This document shows positions 45,039-52,975 of a stretch of DNA of 64,000 bases, piece after piece. The translations under genes were made by a program, and so were the position numbers. Each line of letters begins with the position of its first letter. The stretch's first letter is position 1. The DNA comes from Exiguobacterium chiriqhucha RW-2 (GTDB lineage: Bacteria; Bacillota; Bacilli; Exiguobacteriales; Exiguobacteriaceae), in contig NZ_ATCL01000020.1 of NCBI RefSeq assembly GCF_000416965.1, positions 186,001 through 250,000 on the forward strand, read 5' to 3'. The notes under the pieces were generated by a model, which saw only the letters and a list, made by a program, of their open reading frames with translations, made no database searches and was not told where the DNA came from.

Positions 45039-45326
45039 TTAGGCGTTAGAAGCCAATTTGATTTTTTGTCGTTTTAACTTGTGTAATAACCAGGCATGTA
45101 ACACTTCACAAGAATGGTGAGGAAGGGTCAGTTCGACAAGTGGGTGTGACTGACCGAATATAGTGAAGCGCGAATGGTCCTCGTCGAGCATTGAGACTTG
45201 AATATCGGTCGCTTCTTGAAGCGAAATCCGTTGCTCGCCGGCTACTGCATCTTTTAGTTTCAGCATTTTTCCATTCGTCGCAAACTTGGTGAACGAAGAC
45301 ATTCCCTGTACTTTCAGTTGTTCCAT
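45039..45326 (-). CDS. Hypothetical 95-residue protein
   Basis: A soluble protein (MEQLKVQGMSSFTKFATNGK...) with a strand-rich N-terminal part and a basic C-terminal helix (HAWLLHKLKRQKIKLA). No family recognised. The ATG at 45326 has no adjacent ribosome-binding site; the best one, GAGGTG, lies on the other side of a perfect 10-bp hairpin. ATG at codon 9 is an alternative. Convergent with the PTS operon. Confidence 0.6.
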   Translation of the reverse strand: MEQLKVQGMSSFTKFATNGKMLKLKDAVAGEQRISLQEATDIQVSMLDEDHSRFTIFGQSHPLVELTLPHHSCEVLHAWLLHKLKRQKIKLASNA

Positions 45327-45331
45327 CTCGT

Positions 45332-45372
45332 GTATCTATTCATCCGCGTGATGAATAGATTTTCACCTCGCT
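45332..45372 (-). promoter_or_regulatory. Leader hairpin between ribosome-binding site and start codon
   Basis: ATCTATTCAT and ATGAATAGAT form a perfect 10-bp stem (45332-45358). On the minus strand GAGGTG precedes it and the start codon of the 95-residue gene follows 7 bases after it. With the hairpin folded the effective spacing becomes normal. Confidence 0.5.
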
Positions 45373-45547
45373 TTCTCTATATTGCCTTCCATTCCTCCAG
45401 AAGGTTATTCCTAGTATACCCTCCTCGCGATAAAAGAAAAGAGTTAATTTAACGAAAAATTAAGACAATTTGTTATCAATTTTTAAAAATAGTGTCTCAG
45501 GCGCTTGGTGATGGGATTTGAAACGTAATCCGTATGAGCGGGATAAC

Positions 45548-45575
45548 AAAAAAGAACCTGATTGGCTCAGGTTCG
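45548..45575 (-). terminator. Terminator of the 243-residue gene
   Basis: Minus strand GAACCTGA-GCCAA-TCAGGTTC followed by six T. Confidence 0.8.
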
Positions 45576-45599
45576 ATAAAGATTATTGCACGGGTGAAC

Positions 45600-46331
45600 T
45601 CAAAATCGTTCAATCTCCCACGTACGACGGCGATACGTCAATTGTCCTTTCAACGCGATCGATTCTTTTTTCGCATCAAAGTCTTCTTCGAGCACCGACA
45701 TGTCCTCGTAACGCCCGGCGACATAGAAGGCAATCGAGACTTGCCGATTGAACAGGCTCCGCTTCGTATGATCAAAATCGATAATCAACCCTTGCGGTGA
45801 TAACGCCAAAATCTCATCGATGACCGGGAGCGGGATCGGGACGAAACTGATGTTGCGAATGTCGCGGTCGAGCTTGCTTTGCAGCACGCTCTGCAAGAAG
45901 TGCGAGATCGTCGACCAGTCTTTTATGTACAGGCTGCTATGACGATCGTTCGATTCGTTGAAGAAGGCAATCTCGTTTTGAATCGAGTTCAAGAAAGGTC
46001 CTTTTAAGCCACGTTCCATATGACTGAGGAACAAGATTTCAGCGATTTCGTGATCCGATAGCGATTCAAGCAGATGATAGTCAGGAAAGTCGATGGCGGT
46101 GAAACTCGTTTGGTTATTTAAATACTTGGTCGAGAACGTCGACAGTTCGTGCGCCTCGATATAGCGGAACCGGGTCCGGGACGACTGTCTCATCCCTTTC
46201 ATGTCCGTCCGACAAATAATCATCGGGCGGGCGAGTGATAACGCCTCGGTGACATCGTTTAAAGTGACGCCATGCAGTGTAAAACGTTGCAGTTCTCGGT
46301 CTTGTTTAATATAGAACAACTGTTTTGACAT
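45600..46331 (-). CDS. Hypothetical 243-residue protein
   Basis: A soluble protein starting MSKQLFYIKQDRELQRFTLHG, without signal peptide, membrane helix or a domain I recognise. It has an acidic middle (ESLSDHEIAEILFLSHMERG) and a strand-rich C-terminal part (RQVSIAFYVAGRYEDM). The ATG at 46331 (complement) lies behind GAGGGGATAATT. Monocistronic with its own terminator. May be lineage-restricted. Confidence 0.75.
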   Translation of the reverse strand: MSKQLFYIKQDRELQRFTLHGVTLNDVTEALSLARPMIICRTDMKGMRQSSRTRFRYIEAHELSTFSTKYLNNQTSFTAIDFPDYHLLESLSDHEIAEILFLSHMERGLKGPFLNSIQNEIAFFNESNDRHSSLYIKDWSTISHFLQSVLQSKLDRDIRNISFVPIPLPVIDEILALSPQGLIIDFDHTKRSLFNRQVSIAFYVAGRYEDMSVLEEDFDAKKESIALKGQLTYRRRTWEIERF

Positions 46332-46482
46332 AATTATCCCCTCAGTTCGAAGTCACTATAGTTTGATTTTAGCAAATCCCTTCGTGGCGCGCCATGTTTG
46401 AGCGGTTCTAGAGGATTGAGATGATGGTTTTTTTGGGAAAATGGTTATAATTGAGGAAAAGAAGCAGAAAGGCGGATTCCAT

Positions 46483-47049
46483 ATGTGGGGGTTGAAAAAA
46501 AGCTTTCCCGAGCTCGTGACGAGCCGGTTCATTTTGAGGGAACTCGAACCCCGTGACGCGAGGGCGCTCTATGTGATTCTTTCGACCGAGGAAGTGATGC
46601 GTTATTACGGGTCCGATCCTTTACTGGCCGTCTATGAGGCGAAGAACGTCATCGCTTATTTCAAAGATCAATTTCAGCAAGGAAAAGCGATTCGCTGGGC
46701 GATTTGTGACCGCGATACGAACGAACTGATTGGGACGATTGGCTTTCACAACTGGACCCCGCAGTATTTTCGGGCCGAAATCGGCTTCGAGGTCGCGCCG
46801 AGCCATTGGCGCCGGGGTGTCGCGTTCGAGGCGGCGTCTGCCGTCATTCGATACGGGTTTGACGAGTTCAAGTTTCATCGCATCTCGGCGCTCGTCGCTC
46901 CGGGGAACGAAGGGTCGAACCGGTTGGTGCAAAAGCTCGGCTTTACGGAGGAAGGGCTGCTCCATGACTATGCCTATAGTCACGGACGTTTCATGGATTT
47001 GACGATGTATCGTCTCTTGAAAGACGAATGGAACGAAAGGGAGGAATGA
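46483..47049 (+). CDS. GNAT N-acetyltransferase, RimJ/RimL type
   Basis: A 188-residue acetyltransferase of the ribosomal-protein-alanine N-acetyltransferase group: TSRFILRELEPRDA, GTIGFHNWTPQYFRAEIGFEV, then the acetyl-CoA loop region WRRGVAFEAASAVIRYGF and NEGSNRLVQKLGFTEEG. Substrate not determined. ATG 46483 behind AAAGGCGG is used rather than the ORF start 14 codons upstream. It overlaps the next gene's start region. Confidence 0.9.
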   Translation: MWGLKKSFPELVTSRFILRELEPRDARALYVILSTEEVMRYYGSDPLLAVYEAKNVIAYFKDQFQQGKAIRWAICDRDTNELIGTIGFHNWTPQYFRAEIGFEVAPSHWRRGVAFEAASAVIRYGFDEFKFHRISALVAPGNEGSNRLVQKLGFTEEGLLHDYAYSHGRFMDLTMYRLLKDEWNEREE

Positions 47050-47051
47050 CG

Positions 47052-47765
47052 TTGAGACAAGTTGTACTGTTACATGGATTGTGTGGATCACCTGACTATT
47101 TTGAGGAACTCATCCCATTGATGGACGCGGACGTATACGCGCTGACATTACCGGGACATGCCGGGACGGAGGCCGGACCAGAGACGATGGATCAGTTTGC
47201 GGATTGGGTGCTTTCTGAGATGAGACTGCGCGATCTCAAGCGTCCAATCGTGCTCGGTCATTCGTTCGGGGGCTACATCACGACCAACCTCGTCCGCCGT
47301 CATCCGGACGCGCTATCCGGTTTCGGATTGATTCATTCGACAGCGGCGGCTGATCCAGAGACGGCCAAAGTGAAGCGGAATGAAGCCATCGAACGAGTGA
47401 TGGAAGAAGGGGTACATCCGTTCATCGACACGATGATTCCGGGTGTGTTTGCCGCTGATTCCGACACCGCGTTGATTGAACGCGCCAAGCAAATCGGCTA
47501 CGAGATGTCAAAAGAAGGAATCATTTCCGCGCAGATGGCCATTCGCGACCGTGCCGATGAAACGGAGACGGTCCGGTCGACGAAATTGCCCGGTCTCTTC
47601 CTCTATGGATCTAGTGATCCGAACATGGATGCGGAACGCGCTTTCCTAGGGGCGGACCGTCATACGAAACAGACGGTACCGGCTAGCCATATGGGGATGA
47701 TGGAACAGCCAGAACGAGAAGCGCAACTCATCAATGATTGGCTCAAGGAGGTACAGGATGTCTAA
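47052..47765 (+). CDS. Alpha/beta hydrolase
   Basis: About 237 residues. The oxyanion region VVLLHGLCGS, the nucleophile elbow GHSFGG (catalytic Ser), a downstream acidic YGSSDPNMD and catalytic His in ASHMGMME make a complete triad. Substrate unknown. AAAGGGAGG (47036-47044) is 7 bases from TTG 47052 but only one from ATG 47046, so TTG is preferred. It overlaps the flavin reductase gene by 8 bp. Confidence 0.88.
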   Translation: MRQVVLLHGLCGSPDYFEELIPLMDADVYALTLPGHAGTEAGPETMDQFADWVLSEMRLRDLKRPIVLGHSFGGYITTNLVRRHPDALSGFGLIHSTAAADPETAKVKRNEAIERVMEEGVHPFIDTMIPGVFAADSDTALIERAKQIGYEMSKEGIISAQMAIRDRADETETVRSTKLPGLFLYGSSDPNMDAERAFLGADRHTKQTVPASHMGMMEQPEREAQLINDWLKEVQDV

Positions 47766-48318
47766 ATTCAAACTCGTTGCCGTATCAGGAAGTCTTCGTA
47801 AGGCGTCATATAACACGGCGCTGCTCCATTCCATCATCGAGCTCGGGCAAGATCGGTTCGACGTCGAGATCGCTTCGATTGAGATGCCGCTCTATAACGA
47901 CGACTTGATCGACCCGGATGAACCCGAAGTCGTACGCGACTTCAAACGAGCCGTGCGTGAGGCGGACGGTCTGCTCGTCGTCACCCCGGAATATAACCAC
48001 AGCATCCCGGGTGTGTTGAAGAACGCAATCGATTGGCTGTCGCTCGAACCAGGCACGCCGCTCCGTGAGAAACCGGTCATGATTGCCGGGGCGTCTCCGG
48101 GTATGCTTGGGACGGCGCGATGTCAAATTCATCTCCGTCAAGTATTTGCCACAAATCGTGCTAACGTTTTACCAGGAAATGAAATCTTTATCACGCATTG
48201 TAAAGAAAAGATTGATGATACTGGATTACATGATGAAAAGTCTCGGCAACAAATCGACCGAGTGTTATCCGAGTATTATAACTGGATTGATTTTTGGAAG
48301 CGTCACGCAAAAAATTAA
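47758..48318 (+). CDS. NADPH-dependent FMN reductase family protein
   Basis: A 186-residue flavodoxin-fold reductase. FMN phosphate loop SGSLRKASYNTAL, then TPEYNHSIPGVLKNAIDWLS and AGASPGMLGTARCQIHLR, the signature of azoreductase/chromate-reductase-like enzymes. The final about 55 codons (from roughly 48150) are clearly more A/T-rich in codon choice than the rest and than the neighbours. ATG 47758 follows AAGGAGG. Confidence 0.93.
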   Translation: MSKFKLVAVSGSLRKASYNTALLHSIIELGQDRFDVEIASIEMPLYNDDLIDPDEPEVVRDFKRAVREADGLLVVTPEYNHSIPGVLKNAIDWLSLEPGTPLREKPVMIAGASPGMLGTARCQIHLRQVFATNRANVLPGNEIFITHCKEKIDDTGLHDEKSRQQIDRVLSEYYNWIDFWKRHAKN

Positions 48319-48387
48319 CTTGAAGTCGCCCTGATTGTTTGATAGAAATGAATTGTGAAAACAAACACAAAGGGAGCGACGACAAAC

Positions 48388-48627
48388 ATGCAAACGTATA
48401 TTGAACTGTATAATGGCGGCGAGTTGGAGGACCGGGCGATCATCAATGACGGGATGACGTTCGGCCGGGTGACGATTGTGGAATTGTTCTATCAAACGAG
48501 CCATATCTTCGGATACGTCAAGGCCGATGGGGAGAAGCGCTTCTTCCTTGAGCCTGTGTCAGCAGATGATACGTTCATCGTCGAAGGAGAAGAGTATTCG
48601 CTCCAACAGTTCATCGCCCTATTTTGA
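48388..48627 (+). CDS. Hypothetical 79-residue protein
   Basis: A small acidic strand-rich protein (MQTYIELYNGGELEDRAI...). AAGGGAG (48369-48375) lies 12 bases before ATG 48388; GTG 48355 in frame is an alternative. Family not recognised. It has its own terminator. Confidence 0.65.
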   Translation: MQTYIELYNGGELEDRAIINDGMTFGRVTIVELFYQTSHIFGYVKADGEKRFFLEPVSADDTFIVEGEEYSLQQFIALF

Positions 48628-48636
48628 TTGTTCACG

Positions 48637-48663
48637 ACGCAAGCGACTCGCTTGCGTTTTTTT
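48637..48663 (+). terminator. Terminator after the 79-residue gene
   Basis: ACGCAAGCG-ACT-CGCTTGCGT followed by T6. Confidence 0.92.
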
Positions 48664-48699
48664 GTCGTTTTCGTCACGATTGAGAGTGAGGTGATGAGA

Positions 48700-49791
48700 A
48701 TGAAATTAGTAGCAATCGAACCAACTCCAAGTCCAAATAACTTGAAGATTATCGTCGAACCGGCGTTCACGGGCCGTGGTGTCACGTATGACAAGGCGAG
48801 CCGTGACATGCCGCCGATCATTGAGGACATCGTCGGCTTACGCGGGGTCAAGTCGGTCTACGCCGTCTCCGATTTCCTCGCCGTCGAGCGCCATCCGAAA
48901 CATGACTGGCACGACGTCATGAACGAGATTCGCCGCGCGTTCGGGGAAGACGTGCCGGAAGTCGAGGCAAACCAAATGGCGGCGGACTACGAACCGGTGC
49001 ACGTCTCGGTCCAGTTCGTTCTCGACGTCCCGATGCAATTGAAACTCGTCAAAGGCGATTCGGAAAAACGGGTCGGCCTGTCAAAACGGTTCGTCGACGC
49101 CGCACTTGACGTGCAGGCCCAAGTGAAAAACGTCATCCAAGACCGACGCTGGGTCGAACAAGCCCCGCGTTACGGTGAGCTCGAGGATGTGAGTGTCGTC
49201 GCGCAAGAAGAACTCGAGGCGGCGTATCCTGAAGAGCGGGTCGCTCGCATCGTCGCCCGGGCGTTTGGCCGGGAAGCCGACTATGAAGCCAATGCGAACC
49301 AATTGCAATCAGACGATTGGAAAGCACGTTTGGCGTTCTTGGACGAGCTCGAGATTACCCCGGACAACATGGTGTACTTCCGCCGCGCCCTCGAGGACAA
49401 GGTGATGGCCATCCGTCGACAAGCGGTCGTCATGATTGGCATGTTCGAAGAGAATCGGGAAGAGTATGTCACGTATATCGAACAGGCGCTCGTCGACTCG
49501 TCACCGATTGTACGGCGTACGGCCGGCGACACGGTGTCCGATTGGGCGTTGCCGCAGTCGCAACCGTCGATGATTGAGGCGCTCAAGGATAAGAGCAAGC
49601 TCGTCCGGTGGCGGGCCGCTCGATTCTTGTTCGACTGCGGAGATGAACAGGCCGTACCCGCCCTCAAAATCGCCGAAGACGATCGTGAGTTCGAGGTGTC
49701 GTTGCAGGCACGCCTTGCCAAAGAACGGATCACGAGCGGGGAAACGGCCCTCGGGACAGTGTGGCAACAAATTTCAAACCGAACGAAGTAA
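48700..49791 (+). CDS. cvfC: Conserved virulence factor C-like protein (NifU-N domain plus HEAT repeats)
   Basis: A 363-residue protein. The N-terminal about 85 residues match the Nfu/NifU N-terminal scaffold-like domain (IEPTPSPNNLKIIVE, GVKSVYAVSDFLAVERHPKHDW). The C-terminal about 160 residues are helical HEAT-like repeats (DDWKARLAFLDEL, KVMAIRRQAVVMIGMF, SSPIVRRTAGDTVSDW, KSKLVRWRAARFL). This is the CvfC/YpgR architecture; its biochemical role is unknown, though a link to virulence is reported in staphylococci. ATG 48700 is 6 bases from GAGGTG. Confidence 0.9.
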   Translation: MKLVAIEPTPSPNNLKIIVEPAFTGRGVTYDKASRDMPPIIEDIVGLRGVKSVYAVSDFLAVERHPKHDWHDVMNEIRRAFGEDVPEVEANQMAADYEPVHVSVQFVLDVPMQLKLVKGDSEKRVGLSKRFVDAALDVQAQVKNVIQDRRWVEQAPRYGELEDVSVVAQEELEAAYPEERVARIVARAFGREADYEANANQLQSDDWKARLAFLDELEITPDNMVYFRRALEDKVMAIRRQAVVMIGMFEENREEYVTYIEQALVDSSPIVRRTAGDTVSDWALPQSQPSMIEALKDKSKLVRWRAARFLFDCGDEQAVPALKIAEDDREFEVSLQARLAKERITSGETALGTVWQQISNRTK

Positions 49792-49841
49792 CAAATCATT
49801 CGACAACCATCAATTTATTTTTTTTACAGTTACAGGAAGAG

Positions 49842-49876
49842 AGGCGAATCGGATTACGATTCGTCTCTCTTTTTGC
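49842..49876 (+). terminator. Terminator after cvfC
   Basis: GAGAGGCGAATCG and CGATTCGTCTCTC pair around GATTA, then T5. Confidence 0.93.
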
Positions 49877-50035
49877 ACGAATAATTTGATAATTCATCCA
49901 AATGACTAACAATCGATACCAGCAATTCGACAGTTGGGTAAACGGGTCTTTTGGCCTGTCGAACGATGGGACGTTATTCTCAATATAATCGTTGATACAC
50001 TATACATATCTTATAACCGAAAAGGAGCCACACTC

Positions 50036-50230
50036 ATGATGCTTTTTGCAGAAACACCAGAACTCGTAGCCTATAAGGAAGTCGTCGATGGTATGATCAC
50101 GGTCATCTTTGAGTCGATTCACAGCGAGACGTTCTCGATCTCTGCACAAGTTCGGTCCGATATCGACGTCGCTGACGCGTTGTTCATGACAGGATGGCAG
50201 CAATACGTGGAAAACGTCCAAGTTTCATAA
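50036..50230 (+). CDS. Hypothetical 64-residue protein
   Basis: A small acidic protein (MMLFAETPELVAYKEVVDGM...) with no recognised family. AAAGGAG (50020-50026) is 9 bases before ATG 50036. The hairpin at 50262-50308 closes the unit. The 240 bases before it hold the cvfC terminator and no other gene. Confidence 0.65.
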   Translation: MMLFAETPELVAYKEVVDGMITVIFESIHSETFSISAQVRSDIDVADALFMTGWQQYVENVQVS

Positions 50231-50261
50231 TAAAGGTGAATAATATCCGTAAACCCATTAC

Positions 50262-50308
50262 AAACGTCTGCACGAACGTTTACACTAGTGCTATAGACGT
50301 TTTTTTAT
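50262..50308 (+). terminator. Long hairpin terminator
   Basis: AAACGTCT-GCAC (50262-50273) pairs with GTGC and AGACGTTT (to 50302), with T7 after it. A cre-like half site (AACGTTTACA) is in the loop. Confidence 0.8.
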
Positions 50309-50330
50309 TTTTCGGAGGAGAGTGGGATAC

Positions 50331-51161
50331 GTGAAGAAAACTTGGTTATTGGCAATCGTTACGGCGATGATGTTGGTCGTCGCGGCTTGCAGCAAAGAAG
50401 AAGCGAACCCGAGCGATGTGGACGGTAACGCGTCGACACCGCCTGCCTTATTGACACTCGAGACGGACGTGAGCTACGATGCCGAGTCCAAACAGTTGTC
50501 GGCGACGGTATCGATGACGAATCCGAACGAGGAGCCCGTCAACGTGACGTTCAATTCGTCGCAACGCTTTCAGATGACGGTGATGAACGGGGATACGACC
50601 ATCTTCGACTATGGCAGTGAATATATGTTCACAGAATCGATTATCGAAGAGACGTGGGCACCAGGTGAGAAGAAAGTGTTCGATGAAGTATTCCCACTCA
50701 CGCTCGAAGCGGGTGAGTACACGGTGGACTTCGTCGGTCTGGCCCAAGTCGAAGGTGCACCTGAGATGGCGGTCACCGATCAACAGTCGCTGACCGTTGA
50801 AGCTTCCGAGGTGCCGACTGAAGAAACACCGGAAGAGCCGGCCGAAGAAACGACGGAAGAAACGACAGAAGAACCCGTTGAAGAGCCGAGCGACCAACCC
50901 GCGCAAACGGACGGTTCGTTCCGCGATGTGGCCATCAAATTGAACGGTAACGCGATCGATGTTTCTGGATACACGGACGTCGAAGAGTTCGAATGGAGCG
51001 TGTCGGACGGTCATAATCTATATGCCCAAGGTGCGGCCGAAGTGACAAGTGGCAGCTTCACATTTGGTGTCTTAATGGATGAAGAACCACCGGCAGGAAA
51101 AGCATTATTCTTGGAGATGACACCGATCGGCGGCGACGTCGCATCGTTCCGCATTCAATAA
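50331..51161 (+). CDS. Lipoprotein with BsuPI-type domain
   Basis: A 276-residue lipoprotein. Signal peptide with lipobox VAAC, Cys20. Residues about 40-135 match the BsuPI intracellular-proteinase-inhibitor domain (VSYDAESKQLSATVSMTNPNEEPV, FNSSQRFQMTV, ETWAPGEKKVFDE). A Glu/Pro/Thr-rich spacer (about residues 157-190) leads to a second beta-rich domain resembling bacterial Ig-like Gmad2 domains; that part is uncertain. GTG 50331 behind CGGAGGAGAG is the start. Inhibition of proteases is a family-based guess. Confidence 0.82.
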   Translation: MKKTWLLAIVTAMMLVVAACSKEEANPSDVDGNASTPPALLTLETDVSYDAESKQLSATVSMTNPNEEPVNVTFNSSQRFQMTVMNGDTTIFDYGSEYMFTESIIEETWAPGEKKVFDEVFPLTLEAGEYTVDFVGLAQVEGAPEMAVTDQQSLTVEASEVPTEETPEEPAEETTEETTEEPVEEPSDQPAQTDGSFRDVAIKLNGNAIDVSGYTDVEEFEWSVSDGHNLYAQGAAEVTSGSFTFGVLMDEEPPAGKALFLEMTPIGGDVASFRIQ

Positions 51162-51164
51162 CCG

Positions 51165-51198
51165 GACGACGGAAACCTAGGTTTCCGTCGTTTTGTTT
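51165..51198 (+). terminator. Terminator after the BsuPI lipoprotein
   Basis: ACGACGGAAACC and GGTTTCCGTCGT with a TTTTG tail. Confidence 0.85.
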
Positions 51199-51213
51199 CG
51201 GGAATGAAACAAG

Positions 51214-51242
51214 TTGACGGCATTCATAGATTATCAGACAAT
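51214..51242 (+). promoter_or_regulatory. Promoter of nadE
   Basis: TTGACG (51214-51219), exactly 17 bp, GACAAT (51237-51242). Confidence 0.55.
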
Positions 51243-51278
51243 TAGGCAAACCGATATCAGATAGGGAGGAAGTTGAGA

Positions 51279-52094
51279 ATGCAGCAACATATTATTGAGA
51301 CGACACACGTCAAACCATCCATCAACCCAGCCGAAGAGATTCGTCGCCGAATCGATTTTTTAAAGGCTTATGTCAAACGAGCAGGCGCGAAAGGGCTCGT
51401 CCTCGGTATCTCGGGAGGACAAGACTCAACGCTCGCCGGCAAGCTCTGCCAGCTGGCGATGGAAGAATTGCGTGAGGAAACAAGTGCGGACTTTACATTC
51501 TACGCCGTCCGTCTGCCATATGGCGAGCAACATGACGAGGCCGACGCCAAACGTGCCCTCGACTTCATTCGACCGTACAAAACGTTCACGGTCAACGTGA
51601 AACCGGCCGTCGATGCCTCAGCCAACTCGTTCCATGAAGCGACGGGACTCGAACTTGGCGACTTCCATAAAGGGAACACGAAAGCGCGTGAGCGGATGAA
51701 AGTGCAATACGACATCGCAGCCACGTACGGTGCCCTCGTCGTCGGTACGGACCATGCGGCCGAATACGTCACTGGTTTTTACACGAAGCACGGGGACGGG
51801 GCGGCCGACTTGACGCCGCTCACAGGATTGAACAAGCGCCAAGGGAAAGCGTTGCTCCATGAACTTGAAGCGCATGAGAGCTTGATTTATAAAGTGCCGA
51901 CGGCTGATTTGGAAGATGACAAACCGGGACTCCCGGACGAGGTCGCTCTCGGGATGACGTATGATCAACTCGATGATTATCTCGAAGGGAAATCAGTCGA
52001 TCCAGCCATCGCTGAACGGATTGAGACAATCTTCAAACGGTCGCGCCATAAACACCATATGCCGGCCTCGCTCTATGACGAGTGGTGGCAGTGA
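51279..52094 (+). CDS. nadE: NH3-dependent NAD synthetase
   Basis: A 271-residue enzyme amidating deamido-NAD with ammonia, the final step of NAD synthesis. The ATP pyrophosphatase loop SGGQDST is at residues 45-51. [25 protein letters not shown] and [20 protein letters not shown] are hallmarks, here described as long conserved blocks. No glutaminase domain. ATG 51279 is 6-8 bases from AGGGAGGAAG. With nadK (34641) it covers both late NAD(P) steps in this window. Confidence 0.97.
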   Translation: MQQHIIETTHVKPSINPAEEIRRRIDFLKAYVKRAGAKGLVLGISGGQDSTLAGKLCQLAMEELREETSADFTFYAVRLPYGEQHDEADAKRALDFIRPYKTFTVNVKPAVDASANSFHEATGLELGDFHKGNTKARERMKVQYDIAATYGALVVGTDHAAEYVTGFYTKHGDGAADLTPLTGLNKRQGKALLHELEAHESLIYKVPTADLEDDKPGLPDEVALGMTYDQLDDYLEGKSVDPAIAERIETIFKRSRHKHHMPASLYDEWWQ

Positions 52095-52098
52095 TCTT

Positions 52099-52127
52099 AA
52101 GAACCAGCCCCCGGCTGGTTCTTTTTT
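52099..52127 (+). terminator. Terminator after nadE
   Basis: AAGAACCAGCC-CCC-GGCTGGTTCTT followed by T6; also usable on the minus strand. Confidence 0.9.
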
Positions 52128-52129
52128 AT

Positions 52130-52440
52130 GTGGTAACTTTCGAACCGTCCCGTTAGGCGCCCATGCTTTCAGCAGGCAATCCCGAAGCCTCCTCGCGCCG
52201 AATCCGGCACTGCGGGGTCTTCGTCGGATTGCTTTCCTGCATGAGTCAGGGCGCCACGGGCCGGATCGAAGGGACTTCCCTATGCTACAAATCAATCGAT
52301 GCCAAAAGCCGGCAACCGAACTCCTAGGGGAGAGCGATGCAAGGACGACCCCGTAAAGCGCGATTCGCGCTGCGGAGGCATCCGCATCGCCCCAGAAACG
52401 AAGGATGCCGGCCAAAGCAATCGTAAATCAAACAAAAAAA
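52130..52440. other. Gene-free, highly structured GC-rich segment (possible repeat or RNA)
   Basis: About 310 bases with no plausible gene. A 100-nt imperfect palindrome spans 52156-52255: GGCGCCC/GGGCGCC outermost, then GCAGG/CCTGC, CAATCC/GGATTG and CGAAG/CTTCG. A second branched element spans 52334-52390, closed by GCGATGC/GCATCGC and containing the hairpins AGCGCGATTCGCGCT and GCGGA-GGCA-TCCGC. Terminators flank it on both sides. The minus strand contains a 29-codon reading frame (QESNPTKTPQCRIRREEASG) of the kind seen as spurious ORFs in Bacillales repeats. Nature undecided: dispersed repeat or structured RNA. Confidence 0.5.
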
Positions 52441-52463
52441 CCGGTCGGTAGACCGGTTCTTTT
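52440..52463. terminator. Terminator between the structured segment and bdbC
   Basis: ACCGGTC-GGTA-GACCGGT with T-rich tails on both strands; T7 on the minus strand serves bdbC. Confidence 0.85.
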
Positions 52464-52475
52464 GTGTATCACAGA

Positions 52476-52865
52476 TTAGCGCTTCGAGCGTGTCGGCACG
52501 AATTGGATGAGCAAGATGAGTGTGAACGCGATCAAGCTGAGCAGCGGGATCGTGATGAATCCGAAGTAGTTCACCCAACGAATCAAACAGTCGTTACTGC
52601 AGAACGCGTCGCCGTTCGGGATGCGTTCGAGAATGACGTGATAGAGGGCGATTGCCCAACCCGCCCCGGCCATGAGACCGACGAACAATTTGTTCACAGC
52701 ACGGTTCGAGAGAAGCACCGTCAAGTAATAGATGGCGAGCGGATACATAAATATGCGTTGGAACCAGCATAACTTGCATGGCACGTACAGCATGATTTCC
52801 GAGAAATAAAGACTGCCGAGCGTCGCGATGGTGGCGACAATAAAGGCAAAATGATGACGTTGCAT
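52476..52865 (-). CDS. bdbC: Disulfide bond formation protein BdbC (DsbB family)
   Basis: A 129-residue four-helix membrane thiol oxidoreductase that passes electrons from a DsbA-like partner to quinone. First redox pair Cys30-x-x-Cys33 (PCKLCWFQR), second Cys89/Cys93 (FCSNDC). The ATG at 52865 (complement) is behind CAGGAGGAA. The usual partner bdbD is not adjacent. Confidence 0.94.
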   Translation of the reverse strand: MQRHHFAFIVATIATLGSLYFSEIMLYVPCKLCWFQRIFMYPLAIYYLTVLLSNRAVNKLFVGLMAGAGWAIALYHVILERIPNGDAFCSNDCLIRWVNYFGFITIPLLSLIAFTLILLIQFVPTRSKR

Positions 52866-52975
52866 CTGATTTCCTCCTGACGATTCAAAACTAATCGACA
52901 AACATGATATGATACAGTGAAGCAATAACGTATCCAGTATACAATCTTTGAAACGATAGAGAAATAGGTGACGTC

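Noticed and set aside
45518-45751. Plus-strand frame of 77 codons with a plausible start
   Set aside because: It runs through the terminator hairpin and into the antisense of the 243-residue gene; no ribosome-binding site of quality.
50270-50290. cre site before the BsuPI lipoprotein
   Set aside because: Only the right half (AACGTTTACA) fits and it lies in the loop of a terminator hairpin.
52157-52250. Short minus-strand peptide (29 codons) in the structured segment
   Set aside because: The frame follows from the palindromic DNA; no ribosome-binding site and no sign of coding selection.
52130-52440. RNase P RNA, tmRNA, 6S RNA or SRP RNA
   Set aside because: None of their conserved core sequences could be recognised on either strand.
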